Shown here piece by piece: positions 33,537-42,166 of a stretch of 64,000 nucleotides of DNA. A program made the position numbers and the translations under genes. This stretch comes from Pleodorina starrii (lineage: Eukaryota > Chlorophyta > Chlorophyceae > Chlamydomonadales > Volvocaceae). The notes under the pieces were generated by a model, which had not been told where the DNA came from, ran no database searches, and worked only from the letters and a program-made list of their open reading frames with translations. The stretch covers positions 124,001-188,000 of the forward strand of contig BRXU01000065.1 in the NCBI GenBank assembly GCA_030267565.1. The letters are read 5' to 3'. Positions within the stretch are counted from its first letter, which is position 1. Each line of letters opens with the position of its first letter.

Positions 33537-34555
33537 TCCGCCACCATCTGGGCGTTTCGTAAAGACCAGGCTGCAAATTGAGGGCGAACCGTGTTTTCAT
33601 ACAAGTCGATAAGATCGTGCAGACGCATTTCAAGATCAGAGGCGCGCAAAGATGATCCTAGGGAGATGCTGCGATCTGGGTAAGCCTGTATGCACCCGGA
33701 CATGGCGTCTATCCACATCTCCCGCATCATCTCCGGCAACAGCATTGCTTGATCTGCAAACGGATCGTCATCCTGCATCCGGTGGCGAAGGCAAGCAGCC
33801 ATGCCCCCATCCGCCCGTCCCTGTAAACGCGCAGAGACATGAGCGTGCATATCTCGCGAATACCGTACCGTTAAGCCATGCATCTCCGCCCGATAAACCA
33901 GCGCACGATCTTCACTGGAGTCCAAAACCGGTAGCCCGCCTATCTTGAAATAGCAGTCGGCGCGTATGGCCATCGAAGCGCCTGATTCCATGTAATGAGG
34001 TTTTTCTGACCCGTGAAGCTGACGTCCTGTAATCTGATCCAAACAATGGCGGATGAGATGGAGATAGCCGCTGTATGCCTTCTCTGCACGCGTGATGCGC
34101 GCCCCTGATTGCGTTGCCAGGACGTGAGGAACATCGGCAGAGATGGCCCCGCAGATTAGATCAGCCCCAGCCCGGACTGCAACGGCCGCCGCCTGAATCC
34201 AATTGGCACATGGAACTGCGTCAGCATCTGTGGTCATCAGCAGTCCTCCTGGACGTGCAGCCAAATCCATTGCCATACGCCGAGCCCGTCCTGCGCTAGC
34301 CTGAGGCGTAGAAAAAGTTACAGGACGGACCGAGACTTTAAGCGCCGGGTGATAGAATGATCGAGCGATTTCCACGCTGGCGTCCGTACAGTTGTTTGCC
34401 AGCACGATAGCTGTGACGGGAACCAGACAGTTCGAAGCAGCTTGCGCCAACGCAGTCAACAAAGCGGACAGCCGATCCTCTTCGTTGCGGACAGGAATGG
34501 CGATATCAACATGGGAGATCTTCGGATCTCGGTCGCTTTCCAACGAGTTACTCAT
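33533..34555 (-). CDS. family-2 glycosyltransferase
   Basis: 340 aa from ATG 34555 (a TTG at 34570 would add 5 residues). GT-A fold: HVDIAIPVRNEEDRLSALL nucleotide-binding start, NNCTDAS, the metal-binding MTTDADAVPCANW and an acceptor region (SGASMAIRADCYFKIGGLP, EDRALVYRAEMHG). Translationally coupled to the truncated acyl-CoA dehydrogenase gene downstream; together they resemble a small glycolipid-type cluster, now incomplete. Confidence 0.8.
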   Translation of the reverse strand: MSNSLESDRDPKISHVDIAIPVRNEEDRLSALLTALAQAASNCLVPVTAIVLANNCTDASVEIARSFYHPALKVSVRPVTFSTPQASAGRARRMAMDLAARPGGLLMTTDADAVPCANWIQAAAVAVRAGADLICGAISADVPHVLATQSGARITRAEKAYSGYLHLIRHCLDQITGRQLHGSEKPHYMESGASMAIRADCYFKIGGLPVLDSSEDRALVYRAEMHGLTVRYSRDMHAHVSARLQGRADGGMAACLRHRMQDDDPFADQAMLLPEMMREMWIDAMSGCIQAYPDRSISLGSSLRASDLEMRLHDLIDLYENTVRPQFAAWSLRNAQMVAE

Positions 34556-34564
34556 AGCATTCTC

Positions 34565-34610
34565 AACCAAAGAAAATATGTGAAGGATCCGTTGAAGCTT
34601 TTCTTTGGTT
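34565..34610 (-). promoter_or_regulatory. 12-bp inverted repeat at the glycosyltransferase start
   Basis: AACCAAAGAAAA (34565-34576) and TTTTCTTTGGTT (34599-34610) are perfectly complementary with a 22-nt loop. In the minus-strand transcript the 3' arm ends about 10 nt before ATG 34555. It is not followed by a U-run in that direction, so a translation-control hairpin or operator is more likely than a terminator. Confidence 0.45.
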
Positions 34611-34795
34611 AAAAAATATCAGTAACGACATAAACAAGATTCTATTTTAATGATCATGAGTAAATCGGCAAAGAATTGCGTTTGCATAAAAAGACATGAC
34701 TGGTTCCGTTTCTTTCTAAAACGAACAGAACATTGTACGCACTACAATAACGTTGATAAATGACCGCACTAAAAAGAACGGTCATTTAAAGAATG

Positions 34796-35722
34796 TTACC
34801 GCGATTTTTTATAAAGCTTCGATGCGATTTCAAACATTTCTTCAGGTGCGTAGTCCGGTGTGAATGCGGATGGAACACCTGTCAGATCGTGAATTTTCCC
34901 GCCTTCTGGCATGCCATCGATAACCTCCAGTTCCCCTGGAGGGTCGTCCGGAAGGGCAACTTCACCATTACCCCAAATGCCACGCATCTCTTCGTAGTCA
35001 TCACCACTGAATGTATAGAGACGCCGATGGGACCCTTCGGCAAGATATTTCTGACACTCAGGGATGTTTCCAAGGGGGATGTTGGGAGTTGGCAAGAACT
35101 TCTCTAGCTCCACGCCAGTCAACTTTTTCAAGGCAAGGGCATATGCATGCGCATGAACCGAACCGCGGACCAGCAAATAGCCGCAAACCTCTCGACCGGT
35201 AGGATCTGTCAGACTCTCGTAAACACGTAACTTGTGAAGACGTGCACCGCATTCAAGGTGGAAATTATGAAGCAAATCAACGATTACGTTGCCTGTGGTT
35301 GTAACAAAGTCATTGTTCCAAGAGGCCCCGTTGCTGTTGATTGGTACTGCACCACCTCCGTGGGAATAAAATGCTCCCGCCAGCCGAATATCCTTCATTG
35401 CGTCATATGGTGCGTTGGAGATATCCCCACCGTCACCACTGTCATCTGCCTCACTGTCAGGTCCGTTTGCTAGCATAGCGACACCATTGCTGACCAACTC
35501 GACATGGCCTAACTCTTCAGCGGTAATAGCAGCGACCAGACTGTAGAAGGGGCGCAGCTTACTTTTGCTCCTGAAATTAAAGCTTTGGAACATATAGTTC
35601 CCAAGCGTCGACATTTCTCCGTATTTCCCACCGAGCAATTCCTGCAACGCAGCAGCAGCGTTAGGATCCTGTCTCGTTGGGGAGGGCAAATCTATCTGTA
35701 GCTTATCAACGCGCAGAAACAT
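34796..35722 (-). CDS. manganese catalase
   Basis: 308 aa non-haem dimanganese catalase (2 H2O2 to O2 and water), cytosolic. The family's metal ligands are in place: E36 (KYGEMSTL), E70 and H73 (TAEELGHVE), E157 (FHLECGARLH) and H190 (RGSVHAHAYA). Followed by the typical C-terminal tail rich in Pro/Gly (GNGEVALPDDPPGELEVIDG). An AT-rich promoter region precedes it. It fits the stress-related cargo further right. Confidence 0.95.
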   Translation of the reverse strand: MFLRVDKLQIDLPSPTRQDPNAAAALQELLGGKYGEMSTLGNYMFQSFNFRSKSKLRPFYSLVAAITAEELGHVELVSNGVAMLANGPDSEADDSGDGGDISNAPYDAMKDIRLAGAFYSHGGGAVPINSNGASWNNDFVTTTGNVIVDLLHNFHLECGARLHKLRVYESLTDPTGREVCGYLLVRGSVHAHAYALALKKLTGVELEKFLPTPNIPLGNIPECQKYLAEGSHRRLYTFSGDDYEEMRGIWGNGEVALPDDPPGELEVIDGMPEGGKIHDLTGVPSAFTPDYAPEEMFEIASKLYKKSR

Positions 35723-36108
35723 TTTTCGTTCTCCGAATTTACAGACTATAGTGAAACAACTCTACGAAGATTTTGGGGATAATACTATTCGATAAATGTT
35801 AGCCTATTGGAATTCTCGCCATATTATATTTTAGTAAACGCTGCTTAATTTTACATTTTTATTTTTCGGCATTTACGATCGTATCCTCATATTAACTCGG
35901 GAAATAAATCGAATATCGTGCATGGGCTACGGTTCATTGTCGGTACTGAAAATCTGACAAAATTGCATTCCACCATTGGAATCGGTTTGCCGAAAATCAC
36001 ACCCCAGCAAGAATCTTTTCGGCATCACAATGGCATTGATGATATAACCGCTCCCCTTTGTGGATCGTTGCAGACCCACCTTGCCACACAGATGCCGTCG
36101 GGGGGCTG
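35723..36108. other. AT-rich intergenic region
   Basis: About 390 bp. The left part is AT-rich and probably carries the catalase promoter (AT runs at 35790-35890). I see no gene; the right end leads into a decayed tetR copy. Confidence 0.4.
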
Positions 36109-36240
36109 TTACATCATCAATGCCTCGACAATGCTCCCGGAATATCTAGCACGAAGAAAGACGACTGCCGCACCGTCACGAACCTGTTCAAATTTCCGAC
36201 CCGTTCTCACCGTCCATTTTTGTTTTGTTTCGGTCGTCAT
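36109..36240 (-). pseudogene. TetR-family N-terminal fragment, paralogue of 39844-40512
   Basis: ATG 36240 starts MTTETKQKWTVRTGRKFEQ, then VRDGAAVVFLRARYSG, nearly identical to the first helices of the intact TetR gene, but lacking a 7-residue segment and dissolving after about 35 codons. The upstream sequence CTTGAAGCTTTAGGG is shared with the intact gene and is cut by the IS5 element at 36265. Confidence 0.65.
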
Positions 36241-36280
36241 CGTTATTCTTGAAGCTTTAGGGTCAGGACTCGTTCTCGTT

Positions 36281-36713
36281 TCATAGCCAGAACATGACGG
36301 TTGCTGCGAGGGCGACGGCGGATAGGAATACCTTCGGGCATCGGTCGTAGCGTGTAGCGACCCGTCGCCAGTCCTTCAGGCGTCCGAACATGATCTCGAT
36401 CCTGTTGCGGCGCCTGTAACGGCGCTTGTCGTGCTTGATTGGCTTGCCGCGCGACTTCCTGCCGGGAATGCAGGGCTTTATTCCCTTGTCTTTCAATGCT
36501 TCCCTGAACCAGTTGGCATCATAGCCCCGGTCGGCTAGCAGCCACTCCGCGGCGGGCAGACTGCCCAGCAGGGCTGCCGCGCCGGTGTAGTCGCTGACTT
36601 GGCCTGCGGTCATGAAAAACCGGATCGGGCGGCCATCGGCATCGGTGACGGCGTGCAGCTTTGTGTTCATGCCGCCTTTCGTTCGACCGATCTGGCGACC
36701 GCGCCCCCCTTTA
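36281..36713 (-). pseudogene. IS5-type transposase, C-terminal piece
   Basis: KGGRGRQIGRTKGGMNTKLH, then DADGRPIRFFMTAGQVSDYTG, LLADRGYDANWFREAL and RRYRRRNRIEIMFGRLKDW up to FWL and TGA: the second half of an IS427-type DDE transposase. It is cut at 36713 by the nested IS110-A. Confidence 0.8.
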
Positions 36714-38062
36714 TGGATGGCCCGCCCCTCCCGCCGATCTCCGTGTAGGATGTCGGTGTTCAATGGAGGAAGGAGCGGACCATGAGCATTGTGATCGTTG
36801 GCATCGACCTGGGCAAGAACAGCTGCAGCATCGTCGGTCTCGACAGCCTGGGGACAGTGGTGGTTCGACGGCGATTGCGTCGTGACAGCGTCATCGCGTT
36901 CGCGTCGAAGCTGCCGGCCTGCATCATGGCCATGGAGGCGTGTTGCGGCGTTCATCACATGGGACGGTCGCTGGCAGCACTGGGGCATGAGGTCCGGCTG
37001 ATGTCGCCGGAATATGTCCGGCCTTACGTAAAGGCGCAGAAGAATGATGATCGCGACGCTGAGGCAATTGCCGAAGCGGCAACCCGTCCCACCATGCGCT
37101 TTGTCGAACTCAAGAGCGAGGAGCAGCTCGACGTCCAGACGCTGCATCGGGTGCGGGATCGGCTGGTCGGAGAACGCACGTCGCTGACCAACCAAATCAG
37201 GAGCCTTCTGCTGGAACGGGGACATGTCGTGGCACAGGGCCATGCCCGGTTGCGTCACTTGCTCGCTGACCTGCTGGACCCCGCCACGTGCAGCCTCAGT
37301 GCCCGCATGGCTTTCCTGCTCGGCGACATGCGCACGCGGTGGGATGAGCTTGACCGCCGCATTGCCGCTTTTGACGCCGAGTTCTCAGCCATGGCTCGGA
37401 CCGATGAGCGAGCACGGCGGCTGACAAGCATTCCGGGCATCGGTGCGCTGAATGCCACCGCATTGGTCGCCGCTGTCGGCAACGCCGCGACATTCACGAA
37501 AGGACGCGATCTGGCCGCCTGGCTGGGTCTGGTGCCGAGGCAGGCGACAACAGGCGGCAAACCAAAGCTGCTCGGGATCACAAAGCGCGGCAGTCGATAC
37601 CTGCGCAAGATGCTGATCCAAGGCGCGCGATCTGCCATGCCAACATTGGCGAAGGCGAATACAGTAATAGGCGCCTGGCTGCGTGCGCTGCTTGTGCGCA
37701 CCCATCCCAACATCGCTGTTGTCGCCCTTGCGGCGAAGATGGCCCGCACTGTCTGGGCGCTTCTGCGGCACGGGCGAAATTATGAAGCCGTGCCGCAGGC
37801 GGCCGGTTGAGGAACACGCGCCCGTCTTGAACACAGCCGGGCGCAACGAGCTGCGAGTGGTGAAAGGAAGATGGCCTGACAGTTGATCGGCGTTGCAAAA
37901 ACCTCCGGCGCAAAATGGCCCACCGAGGCCGGCCCCTTTATGAGGATTGTGACGCGCGGATCTCCATCTTGGCGGCGGCCTTTGTGCCGACATGCCGGAT
38001 ACGTTTGTGCAGACTGATCATGTCATCAAAAATTGCCGCTTGCAGACGGGGCGGACCATACG
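36714..38062 (+). mobile_element. IS110-family element A nested in IS5
   Basis: Inserted in a T-run of the IS5 transposase codons (CGT GCG AAA / AAG GGG). Subterminal inverted sequences ATGGATGGCCCGCCCC (left) and GGGGCGGACCAT (right) are IS1111-like. The exact ends are uncertain by about 2 bp within T-runs. Confidence 0.75.
36782..37810 (+). CDS. IS110-family transposase A
   Basis: 342 aa with GGAGG ribosome site. DEDD RuvC-like domain (VGIDLGKNSCSIVGLD; AMEACCGVHHMGR; AQKNDDRDAEAIAEAA) and transposase_20 domain (SIPGIGALNATALVAAV; AAWLGLVPRQATTGGK). Looks intact. Confidence 0.9.
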   Translation: MSIVIVGIDLGKNSCSIVGLDSLGTVVVRRRLRRDSVIAFASKLPACIMAMEACCGVHHMGRSLAALGHEVRLMSPEYVRPYVKAQKNDDRDAEAIAEAATRPTMRFVELKSEEQLDVQTLHRVRDRLVGERTSLTNQIRSLLLERGHVVAQGHARLRHLLADLLDPATCSLSARMAFLLGDMRTRWDELDRRIAAFDAEFSAMARTDERARRLTSIPGIGALNATALVAAVGNAATFTKGRDLAAWLGLVPRQATTGGKPKLLGITKRGSRYLRKMLIQGARSAMPTLAKANTVIGAWLRALLVRTHPNIAVVALAAKMARTVWALLRHGRNYEAVPQAAG

Positions 38063-38201
38063 TTTTCGCACGCAGGCTACAAGCCGTGCGGTGCGCCTTC
38101 AGATACGTCGCGTCGATCATGATCGTCTTGGGATCGGTGTCCTTTGCGGCCAGGCCGACCATGATCCGTGCAAAGACCCCGTTGTCACTCCAGCGCCTCC
38201 A
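38063..38201 (-). pseudogene. IS5-type transposase, middle piece
   Basis: GGAGGCGC-encoded WRRWSDNGVFARIMVGLAAK ... TIMIDATYLKAHRTACSLRAK with the first catalytic Asp (MIDATYLK). It lies between the two nested IS110 elements and continues the frame of the piece at 39591-39780. Confidence 0.8.
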
Positions 38202-39590
38202 GATGGGATGGTTGCCGCCCTCTCCGGACGGCATCGCGGTGTGCCAAGATCGTGGTGTTCAACGCCACGCAAGGGAGAGGACGGCGAGATGAAGGATATT
38301 ATGATCGGGGTGGACTTGGCCAAGCAGGTTTTCCAGCTCCACGGTGCACAGAGGAGCGGCGAGATTGTGTTCCGCAAGAAGCTGTCGCGTGACCAGTTTC
38401 AGCGCTTCATGGCAGCGCAGCCTGCCTGTCTGGTGGTGTTCGAAGCCTGCAGCAGCGCACATCATTGGGCACGTCAAATGGCGGCGCTCGGCCATTACGT
38501 CAAGCTGATCGCACCGCAATACGTGCGCCCTTTTGTGAAGCGCCAGAAGAATGACGCTGCTGATGCCGAGGCTATCGTGATCGCTGCGCGGCAGCCGGAG
38601 ATGTGCTTTGTGATGCCCAAAACAAAGGAGCAACAGGCCAAGGCGGTCGCATTCCGGAGCCGCGAACGGCTCGTCCACCAGCGCACGGAGCTCGTGAATG
38701 CGCTCCGTGCCGTGTTCTATGAATATGGGCATGCCTTTCCGATCGGCATCGCTCATCTGAAGCGGATGGAAGCCGTGGTCGAAGAACCGGGCAGCGACCT
38801 GCCTGAGCTTGTCATCGATGAATGCCGTGATCTGCTGGCGCAGATTGCCGAGAAAACAGAAAGAATTGCGGCGAAGACCAAGACGCTGAAGGCACTTGCG
38901 GCCCAGACCGAAACCGCACGCCTCCTGCAAACGATGCCTGGCGTCGGCCCTTTGACGGCGCTGGCGGTCGAGGCCTTCGCGCCCGACATGGCGGAATTCA
39001 AAAGCGGCCGAAACTTCGCGGCGTGGTTGGGGCTTGTCCCGCGCCAGAACTCCTCCGGAGGCAAGGCGCGGTTGGGGCGTATATCGAAAGCTGGCCAGAG
39101 CGATATCCGGCGCCTGCTGATCATCGGCGCGATGACCAGGACCATGGGGGGCGAACGCAGACGGATTGCGGCTGATGGTTGGATTGGGCGGCTTCTGGCG
39201 CGCAAGCCAAGGATGTTGGTCGGGATCGCACTGGCCAACAGGATGGCCCGGCAGATCTGGGCCATGATGACACGGCGTCAAGCCTACAGGGATCCGGCGG
39301 TGGTGGCTGCGGCATGAACATCATGACGTGATCGCTCCTCACGGATGAAGGGGAGTGTGAGAAGCCGACGACCTTGAATGGGCACAACGATCGAACAGAT
39401 CCGGATCAGGAAAACCAGGACAATCGCAAGAGCCAGACAGCTCGGCTTCCAGATCAGGACCTGATCCGCTGATCACCATACCGGCCCGCGGCTTCTGAAA
39501 GTGCCGCACCGAGAGGCCTGAAAGAAGACCGCACTCGATCACTTGCCGACAGGGACGAAAGCCTCCTGCATTACGGGCGGCAACCAAAGA
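38202..39590 (+). mobile_element. IS110-family element B nested in IS5
   Basis: Inserted between CCTCCA and GCGATT of the IS5 gene. Near its ends are perfect 11-bp inverted repeats GGTTGCCGCCC (left) and GGGCGGCAACC (right), typical of the IS1111 subgroup. Confidence 0.8.
38289..39317 (+). CDS. IS110-family (IS1111-type) transposase B
   Basis: 342 aa. IMIGVDLAKQVFQLHGAQRSG, VVFEACSSAHHWARQM, KRQKNDAADAEAIVIAA and the C-terminal MPGVGPLTALAVEAFAP ... AAWLGLVPRQNSSGGKARLG. Complete. Same orientation as element A but only distantly similar to it. Confidence 0.9.
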   Translation: MKDIMIGVDLAKQVFQLHGAQRSGEIVFRKKLSRDQFQRFMAAQPACLVVFEACSSAHHWARQMAALGHYVKLIAPQYVRPFVKRQKNDAADAEAIVIAARQPEMCFVMPKTKEQQAKAVAFRSRERLVHQRTELVNALRAVFYEYGHAFPIGIAHLKRMEAVVEEPGSDLPELVIDECRDLLAQIAEKTERIAAKTKTLKALAAQTETARLLQTMPGVGPLTALAVEAFAPDMAEFKSGRNFAAWLGLVPRQNSSGGKARLGRISKAGQSDIRRLLIIGAMTRTMGGERRRIAADGWIGRLLARKPRMLVGIALANRMARQIWAMMTRRQAYRDPAVVAAA

Positions 39591-39780
39591 AGCGATTGTA
39601 GAGCGTCTTTGCCGGTCCATATTCCCTCGGCGCATCGCACCATCGCAAGCCATTGCGATTGATGAAAATAATGCCGCTTAGCACCCGCAAGTCATCCACT
39701 CGCGGACGGCCATGGCTCTTGGGAAAGAACGGGCGAAGGCGCGCCATCTGCGCTTTGGTCAGCCAGAACAAGTTGCTCAT
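39591..39780 (-). pseudogene. IS5-type OrfA, N-terminal piece
   Basis: MSNLFWLTKAQMARLRPFFP followed by KSHGRPRVDDLRVLSG and NRNGLRWCDAPREYGPAKTL, the standard IS427-type OrfA N-terminus with the DUF4096/HTH region. Continues as LYNR before the insertion point of IS110-B. Confidence 0.8.
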
Positions 39781-39843
39781 CGATCAGGTCTCCTTGCGGC
39801 GGCCTGAATCACGCAAAGGGCGTAAAATCAATGGGTCTGGAGC

Positions 39844-40512
39844 CTAGGTCATGACGGCTTCCTTGACAGGCGTTGCGTGCGCGGACAGAAAGAGACGCGT
39901 TGCTCCCCGCACAATCTCTGCTCGCTGCGCCTTGGTCGGTACAGACCCGGTAAACAAGGCATTTTGCTGGACTTGCCCCGCAACCATCGCCACGAGCTGA
40001 CGCGCTGAAGGATCACCATCATGCGGCTTGATCTGCCCCATCTTGATCCAGTCGTCGATCATGACCGAGAGCGGGGTAGTGATGTGGGCTTGAATCGCCC
40101 GATCATAGTCTGCTGCATCTTCCGGAAAGCGAAGCGCTTCTGCCGTCATGAGCCGCAGTAAGCTGAGACTGGGTTTGCTCGAGGCCCATTGCGCCAAGGC
40201 TGTCAACACCTTGGGAAGTGCCTTGTCGGGGTTGCCAGTCCGAAACTGATCGAATGACACCTGGTTGGGAATGTCAGCGATTGCTGCACGCACGACCTCC
40301 CGAAACATCACCGATTTATCCGGAAAATAGCTGTACAGCGTTGCTTTCGAAACTCGTGCAGCTCGTGAGATATCGTCGACGCTGGTGCCGGAATATCCGT
40401 CACGAAGAAAGACGACTGCCGCACCATCACGTACGCGCTCAAATTTCCGACCTGTTTTCACCGTCCGGCTTTGTTTTTTCACCGTCTGGTTTCGTTTTGT
40501 TTCGGTCGTCAT
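39844..40512 (-). CDS. TetR/AcrR-family regulator
   Basis: 222 aa from ATG 40512 (AAGG 6-7 nt upstream). N-terminal HTH: RVRDGAAVVFLRDGYSGTSV, DDISRAARVSKATLYSYFPD. The C-terminal domain resembles the AefR-like (TetR_C_7) group. The last codons VMT-TAG touch the IS5 end at 39845, so the native C-terminus may have been altered. A truncated paralogue lies at 36109-36240. No divergent gene is directly adjacent, so the target is open. Confidence 0.8.
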   Translation of the reverse strand: MTTETKRNQTVKKQSRTVKTGRKFERVRDGAAVVFLRDGYSGTSVDDISRAARVSKATLYSYFPDKSVMFREVVRAAIADIPNQVSFDQFRTGNPDKALPKVLTALAQWASSKPSLSLLRLMTAEALRFPEDAADYDRAIQAHITTPLSVMIDDWIKMGQIKPHDGDPSARQLVAMVAGQVQQNALFTGSVPTKAQRAEIVRGATRLFLSAHATPVKEAVMT

Positions 40513-40626
40513 CGTCATCCTTGAAGCTTTAGGGCAGTGCACGTGATGACGCATGATCGCGTCTGATATGCCTGGTTGGCACAGATTGCCGGCGTAACTC
40601 TTTAAAACGGCAGAGCTTCGCTTGTG

Positions 40627-40690
40627 TCCGTTTTAGAGAATCATGCTTCATAATCAACTCGCTACTGGAGAGGACGGGTTCTAAAACGGA
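40627..40690. promoter_or_regulatory. paired TCCGTTTTAGA boxes upstream of tetR
   Basis: TCCGTTTTAGA (40627-40637) and TCTAAAACGGA (40680-40690) are perfect 11-bp inverted copies, 42 bp apart. A third half-match, TTTAAAACGG, occurs near 40600. They lie upstream of the TetR gene and could be operator boxes; no binding data can be inferred. Confidence 0.4.
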
Positions 40691-40760
40691 GTAAGTCCTC
40701 AAGAACCTCAGGTCCTGATCATGTTGCCGAAAAGTTTTTCAACGGACTCTTCCAGAAGTT

Positions 40761-40795
40761 GAGAGGGGTAGCTTGTGCTACCCCTCTCATTTTCT
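40761..40795 (+). terminator. 12-bp-stem hairpin, probable terminator
   Basis: GAGAGGGGTAGC, loop TTGT, GCTACCCCTCTC, then ATTTTCT on the plus strand. On the minus strand it is downstream of the DUF2382 gene (ends 40831). Confidence 0.6.
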
Positions 40796-40830
40796 GAGCA
40801 ACCAGTCAGTGCGACATAATCGCAGGCTGA

Positions 40831-42132
40831 TCAGAGGTCTTTGGCAGGACGAGCAGTGCTGTCGCCTGCCACGCGCTCGTCATCGATCTCAACTTCGGTA
40901 TGGCGCAGCGTGTCCCGGATCGTTTCGGTCCGCTCACTGGCCTCCGTCTCAAGGCTGATCTCCTCGACGACGCGGGCTTCCTTGGACACGACAGCTTCCT
41001 CGTGACGCTCGGTCGCTTCGACAGTGCGCTCGGAAAACAGACCGTCACCGACGTTCACAGCCCGATCGACGGGACGACGGGTCACGTGGACGGTTTCATC
41101 GCGCAGTGTGACCTGCTCCTCGACAGGGGTTTCGACGACATAGGAGCGGATCCGGACGCGGCCATGATCGGTTTCCCGTTTGCCGACGCGCAGGTTCTCC
41201 TTCATGACCTCGATGGTGCCTTCATCCGCGCCGACATCGGCTCCGCCATAGGCTGCAGCGGGTGCCGTAGCCACGGTGCCGCGTCCCGAGAGTGCAGCTG
41301 CGCCGCCGTCCCAGCCCTCGTTGCGCCACTCGGTCTCGCGCTGGTCCATGTCGATGGTCCCCTCGTCATCGAGAATGTCGATGATCCGATCCCGGTTTGC
41401 CGCAGTCGTCTGCACCGACACCAGGTATCCACCACGGTTCAGGCCTTCGGCATAGGTGTGCTTGTCTTCGTCGGGCATGAAGAAGTCACCGAGTGCTTCA
41501 AAAAAGCCCCTGTCCTCTTCACGAGCGGTCGTGGTGGTCGTTGCAGTCGTGTCACGACCAGCAACGATGTCGATCTTTGAGGAGGACAGACCTTCTCCTT
41601 CGATGCGGCGAACGGCATTCTCGGCCTCTTCCCGGCTGTCGAAGAAAGCCGTGATTTGCTTGCTGTTACGCTCGGTAGACATATCGTCAGTGAAAGACAT
41701 TTCTCTGCTCCTGGTAAGGGTCCCGAAAACTGCGTTGGGACCTGTTCGTTCGATGGTGGCAGTCTGTTTGCGCAGCGCGACGTCGATGCTTTTGGAATCG
41801 ATCGACGTGATGGTCCGAATGTGAAGCTCCTCCGTCACGAGGATCCGGATCTCGGTCACTGCAACTTCTTCGATGACGGGAACAATATAGACATCTCCCT
41901 TATGTCGGGGTTCGGGCGCTACTTCGCCCTTCTCCAGCATGCGGTTGATCTCCACCCTTTCGATCACCGTCTCTGTTTTTGAGAGATCGACGACCGCCTG
42001 GTGAGCGGTCGCAGAGGTTGATGTCCGCACCACGACCTTGCCTGTGACAATGTCATTTATGATGATCCTGGCGCGTTCCTCGACCAGGGCGATCGTCTGC
42101 GATGTGGACGTCTCGACGGGATGATCGCTCAT
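40831..42132 (-). CDS. double DUF2382 stress protein (probable run-on of two genes)
   Basis: 433 codons. Residues 1-135 are one DUF2382-type domain (ALVEERARIIINDIVTGKVV ... VIEEVAVTEIRILVTEELH). Residues 155-265 form a general-stress YflT-like domain (ITAFFDSREEAENAVRRIEG ... GGYLVSVQTTAANRDRI), and about 305-430 a second DUF2382 domain (EVMKENLRVGKRETDHGRVR ...). At residue 145 an ATG (41700) is preceded by AGGAG at ideal spacing, so the second and third domains are probably translated on their own; the first gene seems to have lost its stop. The family is linked to envelope and desiccation stress; mechanism unknown. Confidence 0.8.
   Translation of the reverse strand: MSDHPVETSTSQTIALVEERARIIINDIVTGKVVVRTSTSATAHQAVVDLSKTETVIERVEINRMLEKGEVAPEPRHKGDVYIVPVIEEVAVTEIRILVTEELHIRTITSIDSKSIDVALRKQTATIERTGPNAVFGTLTRSREMSFTDDMSTERNSKQITAFFDSREEAENAVRRIEGEGLSSSKIDIVAGRDTTATTTTTAREEDRGFFEALGDFFMPDEDKHTYAEGLNRGGYLVSVQTTAANRDRIIDILDDEGTIDMDQRETEWRNEGWDGGAAALSGRGTVATAPAAAYGGADVGADEGTIEVMKENLRVGKRETDHGRVRIRSYVVETPVEEQVTLRDETVHVTRRPVDRAVNVGDGLFSERTVEATERHEEAVVSKEARVVEEISLETEASERTETIRDTLRHTEVEIDDERVAGDSTARPAKDL
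41698..41712 (-). promoter_or_regulatory. internal ribosome binding site within the DUF2382 ORF
   Basis: AGGAG (41708-41712 on the plus coordinates) followed at normal spacing by ATG 41700-41698 (MSFTDDMSTER). It marks the likely start of a 289-aa stand-alone product. Confidence 0.6.
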
Positions 42133-42166
42133 GGAAGTGGGTTCCTGTTCGTTTCAGAAAGTGAGA

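Larger units (their letters stand above)
36265..39845 (-). mobile_element. IS5-family (IS427-type) element split by two nested IS110 elements
   Basis: Ends AGGACTC (left) and GAGCCT (right). Removing the two nested insertions leaves about 840 bp, the usual size of this IS group, with orfA/orfB pieces in order on the minus strand (39780-39591, 38201-38063, 36713-36281). The right end abuts, and supplies part of, the stop codon of the TetR gene. Confidence 0.75.
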
